NCBI GenBank assembly: GCA_041821265.1
Contig: JBGUEQ010000005.1
Location: 59,402-123,401 of the forward strand
DNA from: Lachnotalea sp041821265
Lineage (GTDB): Bacteria > Bacillota > Clostridia > Lachnospirales > Lachnospiraceae
DNA length: 64,000 bases
Reading direction: 5' to 3'
The notes under the pieces are model-generated. The model was not told the origin of the DNA, made no database searches, and saw only the letters and a list, made by a program, of their open reading frames with translations. The translations under genes were made by a program, and so were the position numbers. Shown here piece after piece: positions 1-8,760 of the stretch (its first letter is position 1; every line of letters begins with the position of its first letter).

Positions 1-2054
1 TTATCCATTATTATAGAAACTGATTCATCATATTGTCCAACATACTTGTAAGATATACTTACATCTAAATTTCTTTCAATATTTGAATGAATCATAATGC
101 CTCGGGAAAGTTCCCTTGGAATAATTGCCTTAGCTATTGCATCGATTTGCTTCATATCTGTAAATGTATACACCTTTACAGCATCACCATTTGCTCTTAT
201 CACATTACTACTATAATCCGTAATTGTGATTGAATCTATATTATCTGAATTAACCGTTGTAATCTCTAAATTAGCTCCCAATGACTTCATATACTCAATG
301 GTTTTCGTAAACTGCGGGTATACATAATAAGATTGTAGTGAATTGTCATCATCGCCTCCAACCCGAAATGACAATTGGGTAATTGGAATGTTATCTACTA
401 GTTCATTCCCTATAAGTGTTTTTAAATCAGCCACATATATATCGATTAATTTCTGCTTCTGTTCTTCTGTTAATTTCAAATCCACTTCCATATCTTCTGC
501 AACATTATAATATTTAATTAAATTAATTAAACTTCTATCCATTTTTATAATTTGATAAGTACCTTCTTTATAGTTTTCATCTGAATATATATTATTAACA
601 TATTTCATAATATCGGTTAATTTTACTGTATAAACTCTATATATTTCTTTTTTGTTATTTAAAATATATTTTACAGTAAACGTAGTAAATCTATCCGTAC
701 TATTTTCATATAAATAATCGGTTTCATAATAATTATTATCTTTTGCATATTTAACCAATTGATATGCACTATCAAAATTGGTCATATTAATATGATCTAG
801 CCGATATTTACTTGATGATACCTTATTATATGGATTGAATTGATTGGTATCGTAATATTCATTATTCAAATCAAAATACTCATAATTTGGTTCTATATCT
901 TCAAAATCTACACTCATAGACTCAACCTTACTTTCCTTCGGCATATATGAGTCATATTGAATTAAATCTGTTTTTGCTGCCCCTGCTATTATTAATGATA
1001 CTATGATACATACCGCTAACTGAATTTTATTTGCAATCATACATTTAAAATCATTATTATATATAATTTCAATAATTCCATGTGCTAAAAATCCTATAAA
1101 CACAATCCCAAACAGCATCCATGCAAATGAGGTAGTTTCGGACATACTCATAAGCAATAATCCTCCCACTAGGGCAGTCGGTAATACGATTAAAATTTTA
1201 ATAATTCCCTGCGTATTTTTAAATGCCATTGATTTACCTGCAGCTTCTGATGGACGTATTCTGTATAAAACCACCCCAAGAGCTATAGATAGTAACGTTA
1301 CTACAATTGTTCCGACAAAACAAGTCACAAAACTACTTATATTATTTGATACAGCCAACTTAATATATGCAAATATCGGTGATACATATGCAAATTGATC
1401 TGGTACATCTCCATATTGATAATATGTTTTAAAAAACAACTCACAAATTGATACCTTAATGGTTAATACCGCTGGCCCGTATATCATAAGTACAGCTGTT
1501 CCAAGTAATCCTACTATTAAATTTCCTGTCATCATTACAGCTATTATGGTAATGCTATAAACTAATAAATATCCAATTAAATTTATACCCACTGTTAAAA
1601 TTGCGCTACTTACTGCGTTTCCAGACAATAATCCATTGGCAGCTCCTATTATGATATATATTACTAAATTTATTAAATATGGCACTACATATATTATGAC
1701 TCCATTGATATATGTCACCATAAACAACTTTTCTCTTTTCACAGGAATACTATGGTATAAATCCACCTTACGCTTTGAATAAAGATAAGCGAACCCACTT
1801 ATTCCACATATAATGGCTCCTACTATCGTTATTACTATTAAAACTCCAATTCCACTGGTATTCGCAATGCTTGCATAATAATTACGAGCCGCCTCAATCC
1901 CGCCGTACTCGATTGAATCCTTTATTCTGTTAAGTCTTAGCATTGCATAAATTGGTAAACCAACCGCAAAGGCAAGCATAGCCAATGCTACCGTCCAAAG
2001 TCTTTGCTTCATATCTTCTTTCAATAAATTAAAATATAAGTTTTTTGATGTCAT
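1..2054 (-). CDS. ABC-2 type permease, YtrC/DUF6449-like, 3' end outside window
   Basis: An open frame runs from the ATG at 2054 to the window edge without a stop, giving 684 visible residues. The first ~350 residues hold several hydrophobic segments typical of an ABC-2 permease, with the cytoplasmic phrase SKRKVDLYHSIPVKRE between early membrane segments. Further membrane segments end near residue 345, and a long polar, extracytoplasmic-looking domain follows. This layout matches large Firmicutes permeases that pair with YtrB-like ATPases. The start lies 26 bases inside the end of the ATPase gene, so the two are translationally coupled. The GntR regulator upstream completes a YtrA-type unit, a family known to respond to cell-wall antibiotics. 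The substrate cannot be told from sequence. The C terminus is missing only because the window ends. Confidence 0.75.
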   Translation of the reverse strand, partial: MTSKNLYFNLLKEDMKQRLWTVALAMLAFAVGLPIYAMLRLNRIKDSIEYGGIEAARNYYASIANTSGIGVLIVITIVGAIICGISGFAYLYSKRKVDLYHSIPVKREKLFMVTYINGVIIYVVPYLINLVIYIIIGAANGLLSGNAVSSAILTVGINLIGYLLVYSITIIAVMMTGNLIVGLLGTAVLMIYGPAVLTIKVSICELFFKTYYQYGDVPDQFAYVSPIFAYIKLAVSNNISSFVTCFVGTIVVTLLSIALGVVLYRIRPSEAAGKSMAFKNTQGIIKILIVLPTALVGGLLLMSMSETTSFAWMLFGIVFIGFLAHGIIEIIYNNDFKCMIANKIQLAVCIIVSLIIAGAAKTDLIQYDSYMPKESKVESMSVDFEDIEPNYEYFDLNNEYYDTNQFNPYNKVSSSKYRLDHINMTNFDSAYQLVKYAKDNNYYETDYLYENSTDRFTTFTVKYILNNKKEIYRVYTVKLTDIMKYVNNIYSDENYKEGTYQIIKMDRSLINLIKYYNVAEDMEVDLKLTEEQKQKLIDIYVADLKTLIGNELVDNIPITQLSFRVGGDDDNSLQSYYVYPQFTKTIEYMKSLGANLEITTVNSDNIDSITITDYSSNVIRANGDAVKVYTFTDMKQIDAIAKAIIPRELSRGIMIHSNIERNLDVSISYKYVGQYDESVSIIMD

Positions 2055-2931
2055 AACCAACTACCTCCGTTTCACTTATGAATATTTCTTCCAATGAAAG
2101 AGGAAGTATTTCGTAAAATACTGGTTTCAATTCTGCTATTGCATCTACAATTTCTATACGTGTTCCCCTTGCTGTAATTGTCAAAAGTGAACCTCTAGTC
2201 TCCCTCTTTAAAATATCTAGTTTGGCATACAGCACTTCTTCCTCTTTTTCATTCTTTAAAACGCACTGTATCTTATGAATATTAAACTTCATCTCTTCTA
2301 AATCCTTGGATAAAAGAATTCCACCCTTATGAAGTAATCCCACATGATCGCATATATCTTCCAGTTCTCTTAGATTATGCGATGCGACAACTGGTGTTAA
2401 ATTCCTCTCCTCCATGTCATTTGCGAAAATACTCTTCACCGCCTGACGCACGACTGGATCTAATCCATCAAACGTTTCGTCACAAAATAAGTATTCTGTA
2501 TTTGCACAAATACCACAAAGTATGGACACCTGTTTTTTCATACCTTTTGAAAAAGTATTAATTTTTCTATTCGCATCTAAGTCAAATTTTTTCAATAATT
2601 CATCATATCTTTTTGTATTAAAATTCTTATAAAATGATTTATAATAATTCTTCATATCATTACTCGTGGCATTTGCAAAAAAATGTTGATCATCTGATAT
2701 ATAAAATATCTTCGACTTTGCTTCTTCATTCTCATATACAGAAACACCATCGATCATAATCTCGCCCTGATCTGGTTTTAATACTCCACATGCCATTCTA
2801 AGAAATGTACTCTTGCCTGCTCCATTCGTTCCGATAAGCCCAAAAACTGTTCCTTCCTTAATGCTCGCCGAAATACTATCAACTGCCTTTATATTACTAA
2901 AACTCTTTGATACATTTACAGCTTCAATCAT
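2029..2931 (-). CDS. ABC transporter ATP-binding protein (YtrB-like)
   Basis: A 300-residue single-domain ABC ATPase. Walker A is GTNGAGKS near residue 36, the signature region is the slightly unusual FSKGMKKQ near 130, and Walker B is YLFCDETFDGLD near 148, followed by the H-loop in ASHNLRELED. Asp-Glu of Walker B is intact although the signature lacks the usual LSGGQ, as is common in the YtrB branch. The C-terminal ~85 residues form the accessory domain common in drug-export ATPases. It overlaps the regulator upstream by 8 bases and the permease downstream by 26, so all three should be one transcript. It should energise the membrane protein encoded next to it. Confidence 0.88.
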   Translation of the reverse strand: MIEAVNVSKSFSNIKAVDSISASIKEGTVFGLIGTNGAGKSTFLRMACGVLKPDQGEIMIDGVSVYENEEAKSKIFYISDDQHFFANATSNDMKNYYKSFYKNFNTKRYDELLKKFDLDANRKINTFSKGMKKQVSILCGICANTEYLFCDETFDGLDPVVRQAVKSIFANDMEERNLTPVVASHNLRELEDICDHVGLLHKGGILLSKDLEEMKFNIHKIQCVLKNEKEEEVLYAKLDILKRETRGSLLTITARGTRIEIVDAIAELKPVFYEILPLSLEEIFISETEVVGYDIKKLIF

Positions 2932-3298
2932 AATTTACCTCCCCAAATATATAACTAAGATTCTCCATAAATTCTTCTTTTGTAATACCTAATGCCATGG
3001 TAAGCAATACTAATTTCTTAGTTTGCTCTATAACCATTTCCTTCTTTCTCTTCGCTATATCTTCATCATCAGCAACATAATTTCCTTTTCCCTTGATTGA
3101 ATAAATATATCCAGCTCGTTCCAGCTCCATATAAGCTTTTTGTATTGTGTTAGGATTAATAGACATCTCAATCGCCATACTTCGTACAGACGGTAACTTA
3201 CTCCCGCCTTCCAGCGCGCCACGAACAATTAGATTCTCAAACTTTTCAATTATTTGCTCATAAATAGGTCTTTTATCCTTATAATCAATGACAATCAT
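2924..3298 (-). CDS. GntR-family transcriptional regulator (YtrA subfamily)
   Basis: A 124-residue protein with an N-terminal winged helix. It opens DYKDKRPIYEQIIEKFENLI, and the recognition-helix region reads SINPNTIQKAYMELE, a hallmark of YtrA-type GntR repressors. Only a short helical tail (~45 residues) follows, so there is no large ligand domain. I chose the ATG at 3298 because a GGAG ribosome-binding site sits 8 bases upstream. An upstream TTG at 3316 in the same frame lacks one. It is the first gene of the regulator-ATPase-permease unit, and a palindrome over the likely transcription start suggests autorepression. In this family the repressor is usually relieved by cell-envelope stress or antibiotics, but the inducer here is unknown. 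Confidence 0.88.
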   Translation of the reverse strand: MIVIDYKDKRPIYEQIIEKFENLIVRGALEGGSKLPSVRSMAIEMSINPNTIQKAYMELERAGYIYSIKGKGNYVADDEDIAKRKKEMVIEQTKKLVLLTMALGITKEEFMENLSYIFGEVNYD

Positions 3299-3347
3299 AC
3301 TGTTAACTCCTTTCAAATAATTTTAGCTCTGTACCAACTGTACTATT

Positions 3348-3361
3348 AGTGTTAATACACT
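3348..3361. promoter_or_regulatory. candidate GntR operator palindrome
   Basis: The inverted repeat AGTGT-TAAT-ACACT lies just downstream of the -10 box, where a bound repressor would block transcription initiation. Its position next to a YtrA-type gene supports autoregulation. The match to a specific published operator was not tested. Confidence 0.5.
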
Positions 3362-3362
3362 C

Positions 3363-3391
3363 AATATACTATTTGTGGATTAAAATGTCAA
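3363..3391 (-). promoter_or_regulatory. sigma-A promoter of the gntR-ABC operon
   Basis: Reading the minus strand, a consensus -35 box TTGACA (3391-3386) is followed after exactly 17 bases by TATATT (3368-3363). The GntR gene starts ~65 bases downstream. The boxes and spacing are seen directly. Activity is inferred. Confidence 0.75.
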
Positions 3392-3620
3392 TCCAGTATT
3401 TCTTACTATTTCCTTAACATCTTAAATATTTAATTTATATTGATATATTTTAGACTGCCGCAATTTCTAAATAATAACAACGAATACGTAAACAAAAAGG
3501 ATATGTATATGAACAGCGAACGTTAAGGCACTTGCCCTATTATCCTACATCAATATACATACCCTTATTTAATTATGTTTACATACTACTTGCAAAATCA
3601 GACGCATTAGCCACTATATC

Positions 3621-3752
3621 CTATTGCTGTGTTGCATCCTTTTCATCTTTCTTGTCTCTCAATTTCTTGCCTACTATAACAGCGCCCGTAATTACGCATA
3701 AAAATAATACCATTTCAAGTGCTGATGTATCAAATGCTCTTATAAAATCCAT
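3621..3752 (-). CDS. 43-residue single-span membrane protein downstream of tyrS
   Basis: A short gene with a very strong ribosome-binding site, AGGAGG at 3766-3761, ending 8 bases before the ATG. The product starts MDFIRAFDTS, has one hydrophobic span (about residues 12-28, LEMVLFLCVITGAVIVG) and ends in a charged tail, KKLRDKKDEKD. The ribosome-binding site overlaps the stop codon of tyrS, so the two are almost certainly co-transcribed and coupled. No family is recognised. The plus-strand frame over the same bases lacks a ribosome-binding site and is an antisense shadow. Conservation behind tyrS in relatives would confirm that it is a gene. Confidence 0.65.
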   Translation of the reverse strand: MDFIRAFDTSALEMVLFLCVITGAVIVGKKLRDKKDEKDATQQ

Positions 3753-3763
3753 TTCATCGCCTC

Positions 3764-4996
3764 CTATCCTATTTTTATCTGATGATATCCTTTTTTACCT
3801 TTTTTAATTAATAAAGCTGCGTCACTGTCTAAATCCGCACAGGTAAATTTCCTATCAATTTCTGTAACTTTTATATCATTCACCGTTACACCACCCTGTT
3901 GAATAAGGCGTCGTGCTTCTGAGCGAGTAGATGCTAGTTTTGCATTCACCATAAGAGTAATCAAATCAATACCCTCATTAAGTTCAGATTCTTTATAGAT
4001 GGTTGTTGGAATATCATCACTCTTTCCACCGTCTGCAAACAATGCTTTCGCCGCTTCTTGTGCCTTAGCCGCTTCATCTTCACCGTGAACAATTTTAGTA
4101 ATCTCATAAGCAAGAACTTCTTTTGCATGATTTATTTCAGCACCTTCTAATGCGCCTAATCGTCTCACTTCCTCCATTGGTAAAAAAGTAAGAAGACCTA
4201 AACATTCCTCAACCTTAACATCTTCTATGTTTCGCCAATACTGATAAAACTCATATGGTGATGTCTTCTCTGGATTCAACCAAACGGCACCCTTCATTGT
4301 TTTACCCATTTTAATACCTTCGCTGGTTGTTAATAGTTTTAACGTTAGTCCAAACGCAGGCTTTTGTTCTTTTCTTCTAATTAATTCCACACCACCAATG
4401 ATATTTGACCACTGATCATTGCCACCTAGTTCTAATTTACAATCATATAATTGATTCAATTTCCAAAAATCATAGGATTGCATCAGCATATAATTAAATT
4501 CAAAAAATGTAAGTCCTTTTTCCATTCTCTGTTTATAACAATCTGCAGTAAGCATCTTATTTACAGAAAAATGAACTCCTACTTCTCTTAAAAAATCCAC
4601 ATAATTCAAATCCAATAACCAATCTGCATTATTGGCTACTATAGCACTATCGTTATCAAAACTTATAAATCGGGAAAGTTGCTCGTGAAAACACTTCGCA
4701 TTATGATCAATCGTCTCTCTTGTCATCATTGTACGCATGTCCGACTTACCTGATGGATCACCAATCATAGTCGTACCGCCCCCAAGCAAAGCGATCGGCA
4801 CATGTCCCGCTCTTTGCATGTGTATCATTGCCATTACTGTAAGAAAATGTCCTGCAGTTAAACTATCAGCCGTTGCATCAAATCCTATATAAAAGGTAAC
4901 TTTTTCCTTACCTAATAATTCTTTGATTTCTGCTTCATGAGTGGCTTGTTCTACAAATCCTCTCTCTAGCAAAATGTCATATACGTTTGTCGACAT
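3764..4996 (-). CDS. tyrS: tyrosyl-tRNA synthetase
   Basis: A 410-residue class I aminoacyl-tRNA synthetase that charges tRNA-Tyr in the cytosol. The HIGH-equivalent lies in TADSLTAGHF (residues 42-51). The tyrosine-binding and dimer region includes NYMLMQSYDFWKL and the conserved GGNDQWSNI. The KMSKS loop is KMGKT near residue 230. A C-terminal S4-type RNA-binding domain follows from about 345 (SEARRLIQQGGVTVND). Length and domain order are normal for TyrRS. The ATG at 4996 has a GGAG site just upstream. Only 61 bases separate it from the secreted-protein gene upstream, and no T-box-like leader is visible there. Confidence 0.97.
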   Translation of the reverse strand: MSTNVYDILLERGFVEQATHEAEIKELLGKEKVTFYIGFDATADSLTAGHFLTVMAMIHMQRAGHVPIALLGGGTTMIGDPSGKSDMRTMMTRETIDHNAKCFHEQLSRFISFDNDSAIVANNADWLLDLNYVDFLREVGVHFSVNKMLTADCYKQRMEKGLTFFEFNYMLMQSYDFWKLNQLYDCKLELGGNDQWSNIIGGVELIRRKEQKPAFGLTLKLLTTSEGIKMGKTMKGAVWLNPEKTSPYEFYQYWRNIEDVKVEECLGLLTFLPMEEVRRLGALEGAEINHAKEVLAYEITKIVHGEDEAAKAQEAAKALFADGGKSDDIPTTIYKESELNEGIDLITLMVNAKLASTRSEARRLIQQGGVTVNDIKVTEIDRKFTCADLDSDAALLIKKGKKGYHQIKIG

Positions 4997-5057
4997 TGTT
5001 ACTCCTCCTTAACTTTACTATCATTAATGGTAACACATGCCTTTTTCGTTTTCAATA

Positions 5058-5729
5058 CTATTCTTCAAAATATATTTCCACAAGTTCATATGTTCTTTCT
5101 CTTGTAATATTTGTCATCGAACTCATATATTCTAAACTTTCCATTGTTCCACCTGTATAATTACTAGCAGCTAATGCTGATTTTTCATCTCTATCCGTTA
5201 TCCATTGACGCTCTTCATCCCTAACAGTAATAAAATCTTCCTCAGAAAACTTTTTCTTGATTTGCTGATAGATTGTATTAAGTTCGTCATCCCACTTTGT
5301 ATATTCTTGGTTTCTTAATTCTTTCATACCCGCCATATCAAACGAGCCCGATTGATTCCATAAATCTTCATAATAATTTTTAATACTATCTAGTCTTGTT
5401 AGATATTGTTCTTTATCTGTTTTTTGCTTATGTGATCCTTGTTCTGCTTGTGTTATTTCTGCATTTTGTATGTCTTGTGTTTCAGTATTTTCGTTATCCT
5501 CTGTTATCTGACCTGTTGTCACACTTTTACTTTCTTGTGCTTGCTCGCTTGTTTGAACTTCAGCTTCCTGACCCGAATCCTCTTGAACTGTACCATCATT
5601 ATCTGCACGCAATTTACTAGAAGAATAACTATTACCCGTAAAATAGTTCCCTCTTATCATCCCAAGCACACCAACCGATATTATAAATATCACAGCAACA
5701 ACAAATATAATTATCATATTTTTTTTCAT
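5058..5729 (-). CDS. membrane-anchored or secreted protein with LprI-like (DUF1311) domain
   Basis: A 223-residue protein. Residues 5-24 are a strongly hydrophobic, uncleaved-looking signal anchor after MKKN. Residues 40-105 are a low-complexity Glu/Gln/Thr-rich linker. The C-terminal ~115 residues follow the LprI pattern: WDDELNTIYQQIKKKF, then RDEERQWITDRDEK, then GGTMESLEYMSSMT and a final helix. The family is named for a lysozyme inhibitor and is often an extracytoplasmic domain of unknown role in Firmicutes. The cysteines found in many LprI domains are absent here. Function is inferred only as an extracytoplasmic binding domain. It lies just upstream of tyrS in the same direction. Confidence 0.7.
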   Translation of the reverse strand: MKKNMIIIFVVAVIFIISVGVLGMIRGNYFTGNSYSSSKLRADNDGTVQEDSGQEAEVQTSEQAQESKSVTTGQITEDNENTETQDIQNAEITQAEQGSHKQKTDKEQYLTRLDSIKNYYEDLWNQSGSFDMAGMKELRNQEYTKWDDELNTIYQQIKKKFSEEDFITVRDEERQWITDRDEKSALAASNYTGGTMESLEYMSSMTNITRERTYELVEIYFEE

Positions 5730-5783
5730 ATATTAACTTCTCTTCCAATCAAATAAAATTTATTGTTAGTTAAATTATAAGTA

Positions 5784-5805
5784 CTATTCAGTACCTTCAT
5801 AGTTA
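5784..5805. repeat. dispersed short repeat, solo copy 1
   Basis: The sequence CTATTCAGTACCTTCATAGTTA closely resembles the segment at 16721-16745 and the reverse complement of the right end of the element at 54774-54906. It lies between the LprI-like gene and rnhA and has no coding sense. It is probably the footprint of a miniature element. Confidence 0.55.
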
Positions 5806-5887
5806 TATACCTATATCGTAAGCCTATGCTAACATAAATTTATTTATAAATAAATACTTCGTAGATAATAGTAAGAATATTAAACTT

Positions 5888-6364
5888 TTAGTAAGAAATA
5901 TCATCCTCTATCAGATCACTGCCATCTGCTGCTGTTGTTGCTAAATAGTCACATCTTTCATTCATCTCATGGCCTGCATGACCTTTTACCCAAATAAAAT
6001 TCACGGTATGCTCCTCTTTTGCTTTTAACATTCTTTTCCATAAATCAACATTCTTGACTGGTTCATTCTTTCCCCTCTTCCAGCCTTTTTTGATCCATCC
6101 ATCTATCCACTTTTGATTAAATGCTTCTGTAAGATACTTGGAATCGGAATATAAGTCTATCGTACATGGTTTATTTAATGCTTCAAGACCTCTTATTGCA
6201 GCCATTAGCTCCATTCGGTTATTCGTTGTTTTTATATAGCCTCCTGATATCTCCCTCGTGTGAAGTTCTCCCTTTGAATCCTTATATGTTATTACGGTTC
6301 CAAAACCACCAGGACCATCTGGGTTTCCCCTAGCTGCTCCGTCTGTATATATATTTACGTTCAC
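5888..6364 (-). CDS. rnhA: ribonuclease HI
   Basis: A 158-residue RNase H that degrades the RNA strand of RNA-DNA hybrids. With a GTG start at 6364 the catalytic residues are D8 (YTDGAARGNP), E52 (NNRMEL), D74 (YSDSKYL) and D139 (ERCDYLA), with the assisting histidine in KGHAGHEMN. The GTG overlaps the TGA of the MutS-like gene (GTGA) and has GGAGG 8 bases upstream, which favours it over a longer TTG reading. The coupling suggests joint expression with the upstream MutS-like and MBL-fold genes. Length is typical of E. coli-type RNase HI, without an extra hybrid-binding domain. Confidence 0.95.
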   Translation of the reverse strand: MNVNIYTDGAARGNPDGPGGFGTVITYKDSKGELHTREISGGYIKTTNNRMELMAAIRGLEALNKPCTIDLYSDSKYLTEAFNQKWIDGWIKKGWKRGKNEPVKNVDLWKRMLKAKEEHTVNFIWVKGHAGHEMNERCDYLATTAADGSDLIEDDISY

Positions 6365-8052
6365 TCTAATGTCCTCCAACTATTGTTCTGTGTAAATTCT
6401 GCTGCTGCCGTTTCAGCTTCTTCAATAATTTCCTTATCATATCCAATGATACTCAAAAGTTTTATTGCGTTTCTGCTTGTTGCTCTTCCATTCCTAAGCT
6501 CGTAATTAAACAATATATCATTATCCTTCACTTCTTCTTCAAAATGATAGTTGTTAAAAACATTACCTAAAATATGTGTTAGCTCAATATCATGAGTTGC
6601 TGCAAAGCACATTACTTGTTCTTTGTTCAAACTCTTAAGAATCTGTGCTGATGCAGCAATTCTCTCTATTGTATTTGTGCCCCTTAATACCTCGTCAATA
6701 AAACACAGTATCGGTGTCTCATCCTTACTTGCATCTAGTATTCTCTTTAATGATTTAATTTCAACAATATAATAGCTTTCATTACTCATTAAATTATCGG
6801 TAAGTGCCATAGAGGAGTATACTCTATAAAAATTAGCACTATATCGTTTTGACATTGTCATATATATAGTTTGAGCCAAAACTGCATTGATTGCAACTGT
6901 TTTTAAAAATGTTGATTTTCCAGATGCATTGGAACCTGTTATCAATACACTTTTTTCTTCCTTCATACTATTAACGACTGGATTATGAATCATTGGGTGG
7001 TAAACATCAGTTAGTATAAATGACTCGGATTTTTCATTACTTAGTTCTGGGATGGAATAATATTCTCTCGTACCTCTAAAGGACGCTATTGCTATATAAG
7101 CCTCTATACATCCCATCGTTTCTATTAACGAATTAATATCATCAATTTTTGCTTTGACATCTGCTAGCATATTATTAAACTTAATTAAATCTATATGAAA
7201 AAATATTTTAATATAATCAAATAATACATCTTCAACGGATCCCGTCGCCTTTTTCCCAGCATTGACCCATTTGGCATTTTTTTTAAACTTCTTAAAATGG
7301 TCTTTCAATTCTCTTGCTTTTTCTGTATACGCTTTAAACTCTGCTGGCATGGTTTTTACAAATGTATCTGCTCCCACCAAGAGGCTATTAATATAAGCTA
7401 TTGATACGAAATATGGTTCTACAACGCTCTTATTTTTATAGTATTGACTAATATTTAATATCAAGACACCAATAACTATTAATACACCATAAATAGGAAT
7501 GGTAAGTGCTGCAATAATAGATGAAATTCCAAGTGCTAGCATACCGTAATGTTTTAAATTACTCTGACTATCTAATTCCGCAAGATTATAAATATAATCA
7601 CTCAATGAATAAGATCCTGTTCTTCCAATTGCTCCATACATGCATTGCATTTTAATTCTTACTTCTTCGTTTTGTTCTAAATAATCAATTACTCTCTTCC
7701 TTTCTTGTAGTTCTTCCTTCTTAAATCTTGGAGTCCTAAGCATATAATATAAATATTGTTCACCAATTGATGAATTTGTATTATTTAACAACATAAAAAT
7801 AGCATCCATATCTAAGTCATTCCATGTAATGTCATCTATAAAGAACTCATCTTCTTTTTTATTGATAAAATATCTGCTAATCCCTTCTAACTGCTCATAA
7901 CTGCAATTTCTACTTGGAACTTTCCCCCATTCTTTTTTTACCTTTTTAATAAAATCTTTTTTGTTTTTTATCTCAAAATATTTAAAATAAATTAATATAA
8001 TACATATAATCGCTACAACGATTACAATATAATTTACTGTCATACTTCCCAT
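6361..8052 (-). CDS. membrane-anchored MutS-like ATPase
   Basis: A 563-residue protein. A hydrophobic anchor (about residues 5-22) and a pair of membrane segments near 170-205 precede a MutS-type core. The ATPase has Walker A GSNASGKSTFLKT near 370, Walker B ILCFIDEVLRGTNTIERI and the His switch in AATHDIEL. The mismatch-recognition and connector domains of true MutS are missing, as is the Smr nuclease domain of MutS2. It therefore belongs to the poorly described MutS-related membrane proteins of Firmicutes, and a role in mismatch repair should not be assumed. The start overlaps the end of the MBL-fold gene by 13 bases. A second in-frame ATG lies three codons downstream. Confidence 0.8.
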   Translation of the reverse strand: MGSMTVNYIVIVVAIICIILIYFKYFEIKNKKDFIKKVKKEWGKVPSRNCSYEQLEGISRYFINKKEDEFFIDDITWNDLDMDAIFMLLNNTNSSIGEQYLYYMLRTPRFKKEELQERKRVIDYLEQNEEVRIKMQCMYGAIGRTGSYSLSDYIYNLAELDSQSNLKHYGMLALGISSIIAALTIPIYGVLIVIGVLILNISQYYKNKSVVEPYFVSIAYINSLLVGADTFVKTMPAEFKAYTEKARELKDHFKKFKKNAKWVNAGKKATGSVEDVLFDYIKIFFHIDLIKFNNMLADVKAKIDDINSLIETMGCIEAYIAIASFRGTREYYSIPELSNEKSESFILTDVYHPMIHNPVVNSMKEEKSVLITGSNASGKSTFLKTVAINAVLAQTIYMTMSKRYSANFYRVYSSMALTDNLMSNESYYIVEIKSLKRILDASKDETPILCFIDEVLRGTNTIERIAASAQILKSLNKEQVMCFAATHDIELTHILGNVFNNYHFEEEVKDNDILFNYELRNGRATSRNAIKLLSIIGYDKEIIEEAETAAAEFTQNNSWRTLE

Positions 8053-8756
8053 TGTTGTCCATCCCCTTCTATCATAAAAACATTATTTTTATATCCATTT
8101 GTAATCGCTATTTTTTCTAAATGGTCCATCACCGAATAATCTTCCCAAAAATGCATTGGGAATGCACAACACGTATTTGTAATATTCATAAAATAATTAA
8201 ATCCCAACCAGCAATCTTCTTCCTGCCTTGAATCTGTTGGAAGAAAAGCTAAATCAAATTTTCTATTTTTGATGAGTGCTAGCTCATTCTTAAATTTATT
8301 TTCCATATTAGTATTATATATTTCTGATTCAGCCTTCCAATACCACCAATTTAAGTCCCCTGCATGGTAAATAGTTTTTTCTTCTGCATGCACGATAAAG
8401 GCAACACCTAAATCTGTTGACTTCAATGTTTCTACTTTCAATTCGTCAATCACATACTCTTTATTTGCCTGTACATTTATTATATTTTCTTTTACGCTTG
8501 GATCTATTTGATGATTTGCCAGATATTTTTCATTTAACTTAATATCGTTTGACAAAATATATTTCACCTTTGGATATTTTTCAAATTCATGAAACATGGA
8601 CAACGAGAAATGATCATGATGCTTATGACTTGAAAACACATAAATATTTTTATTCTTATCAAAATCGGGGATTTTTCCCTTAAAGTAATCGAAAACTAAT
8701 ATTATATGATTTAATTCTATTGAAAAACAACTGTGATATATATACGTTACTTTCAA
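8040..8756 (-). CDS. MBL-fold metallo-hydrolase
   Basis: A 238-residue metallo-beta-lactamase-fold protein. The metal-binding motif is SSHKHHDHF near residue 43-51. A later ligand region, YHAGDLNWWYW, supplies the conserved Asp, and FPMHFWED near the C terminus supplies a histidine. The N-terminal strand reads VTYIYHSCFSIE, as in UlaG-like or RNase Z-like hydrolases. It is likely a cytosolic hydrolase, but the substrate cannot be predicted. It is first in the MBL - MutS-like - rnhA series, whose genes overlap end to start. Confidence 0.8.
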   Translation of the reverse strand: MKVTYIYHSCFSIELNHIILVFDYFKGKIPDFDKNKNIYVFSSHKHHDHFSLSMFHEFEKYPKVKYILSNDIKLNEKYLANHQIDPSVKENIINVQANKEYVIDELKVETLKSTDLGVAFIVHAEEKTIYHAGDLNWWYWKAESEIYNTNMENKFKNELALIKNRKFDLAFLPTDSRQEEDCWLGFNYFMNITNTCCAFPMHFWEDYSVMDHLEKIAITNGYKNNVFMIEGDGQQWEV

Positions 8757-8760
8757 ATAA

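Noticed and set aside
3532..3807. 91-codon plus-strand frame near tyrS
   Set aside because: It is antisense to the tyrS end and to the 43-residue gene, which has the better start signal.
4997..5057. T-box leader for tyrS
   Set aside because: Only 61 bases separate tyrS from the upstream gene and no T-box sequence or specifier stem is visible.
5396..5756. Two plus-strand frames opposite the LprI-like gene
   Set aside because: They are mirror frames of a low-complexity coding region, Cys/Leu/Phe-rich, without start signals.
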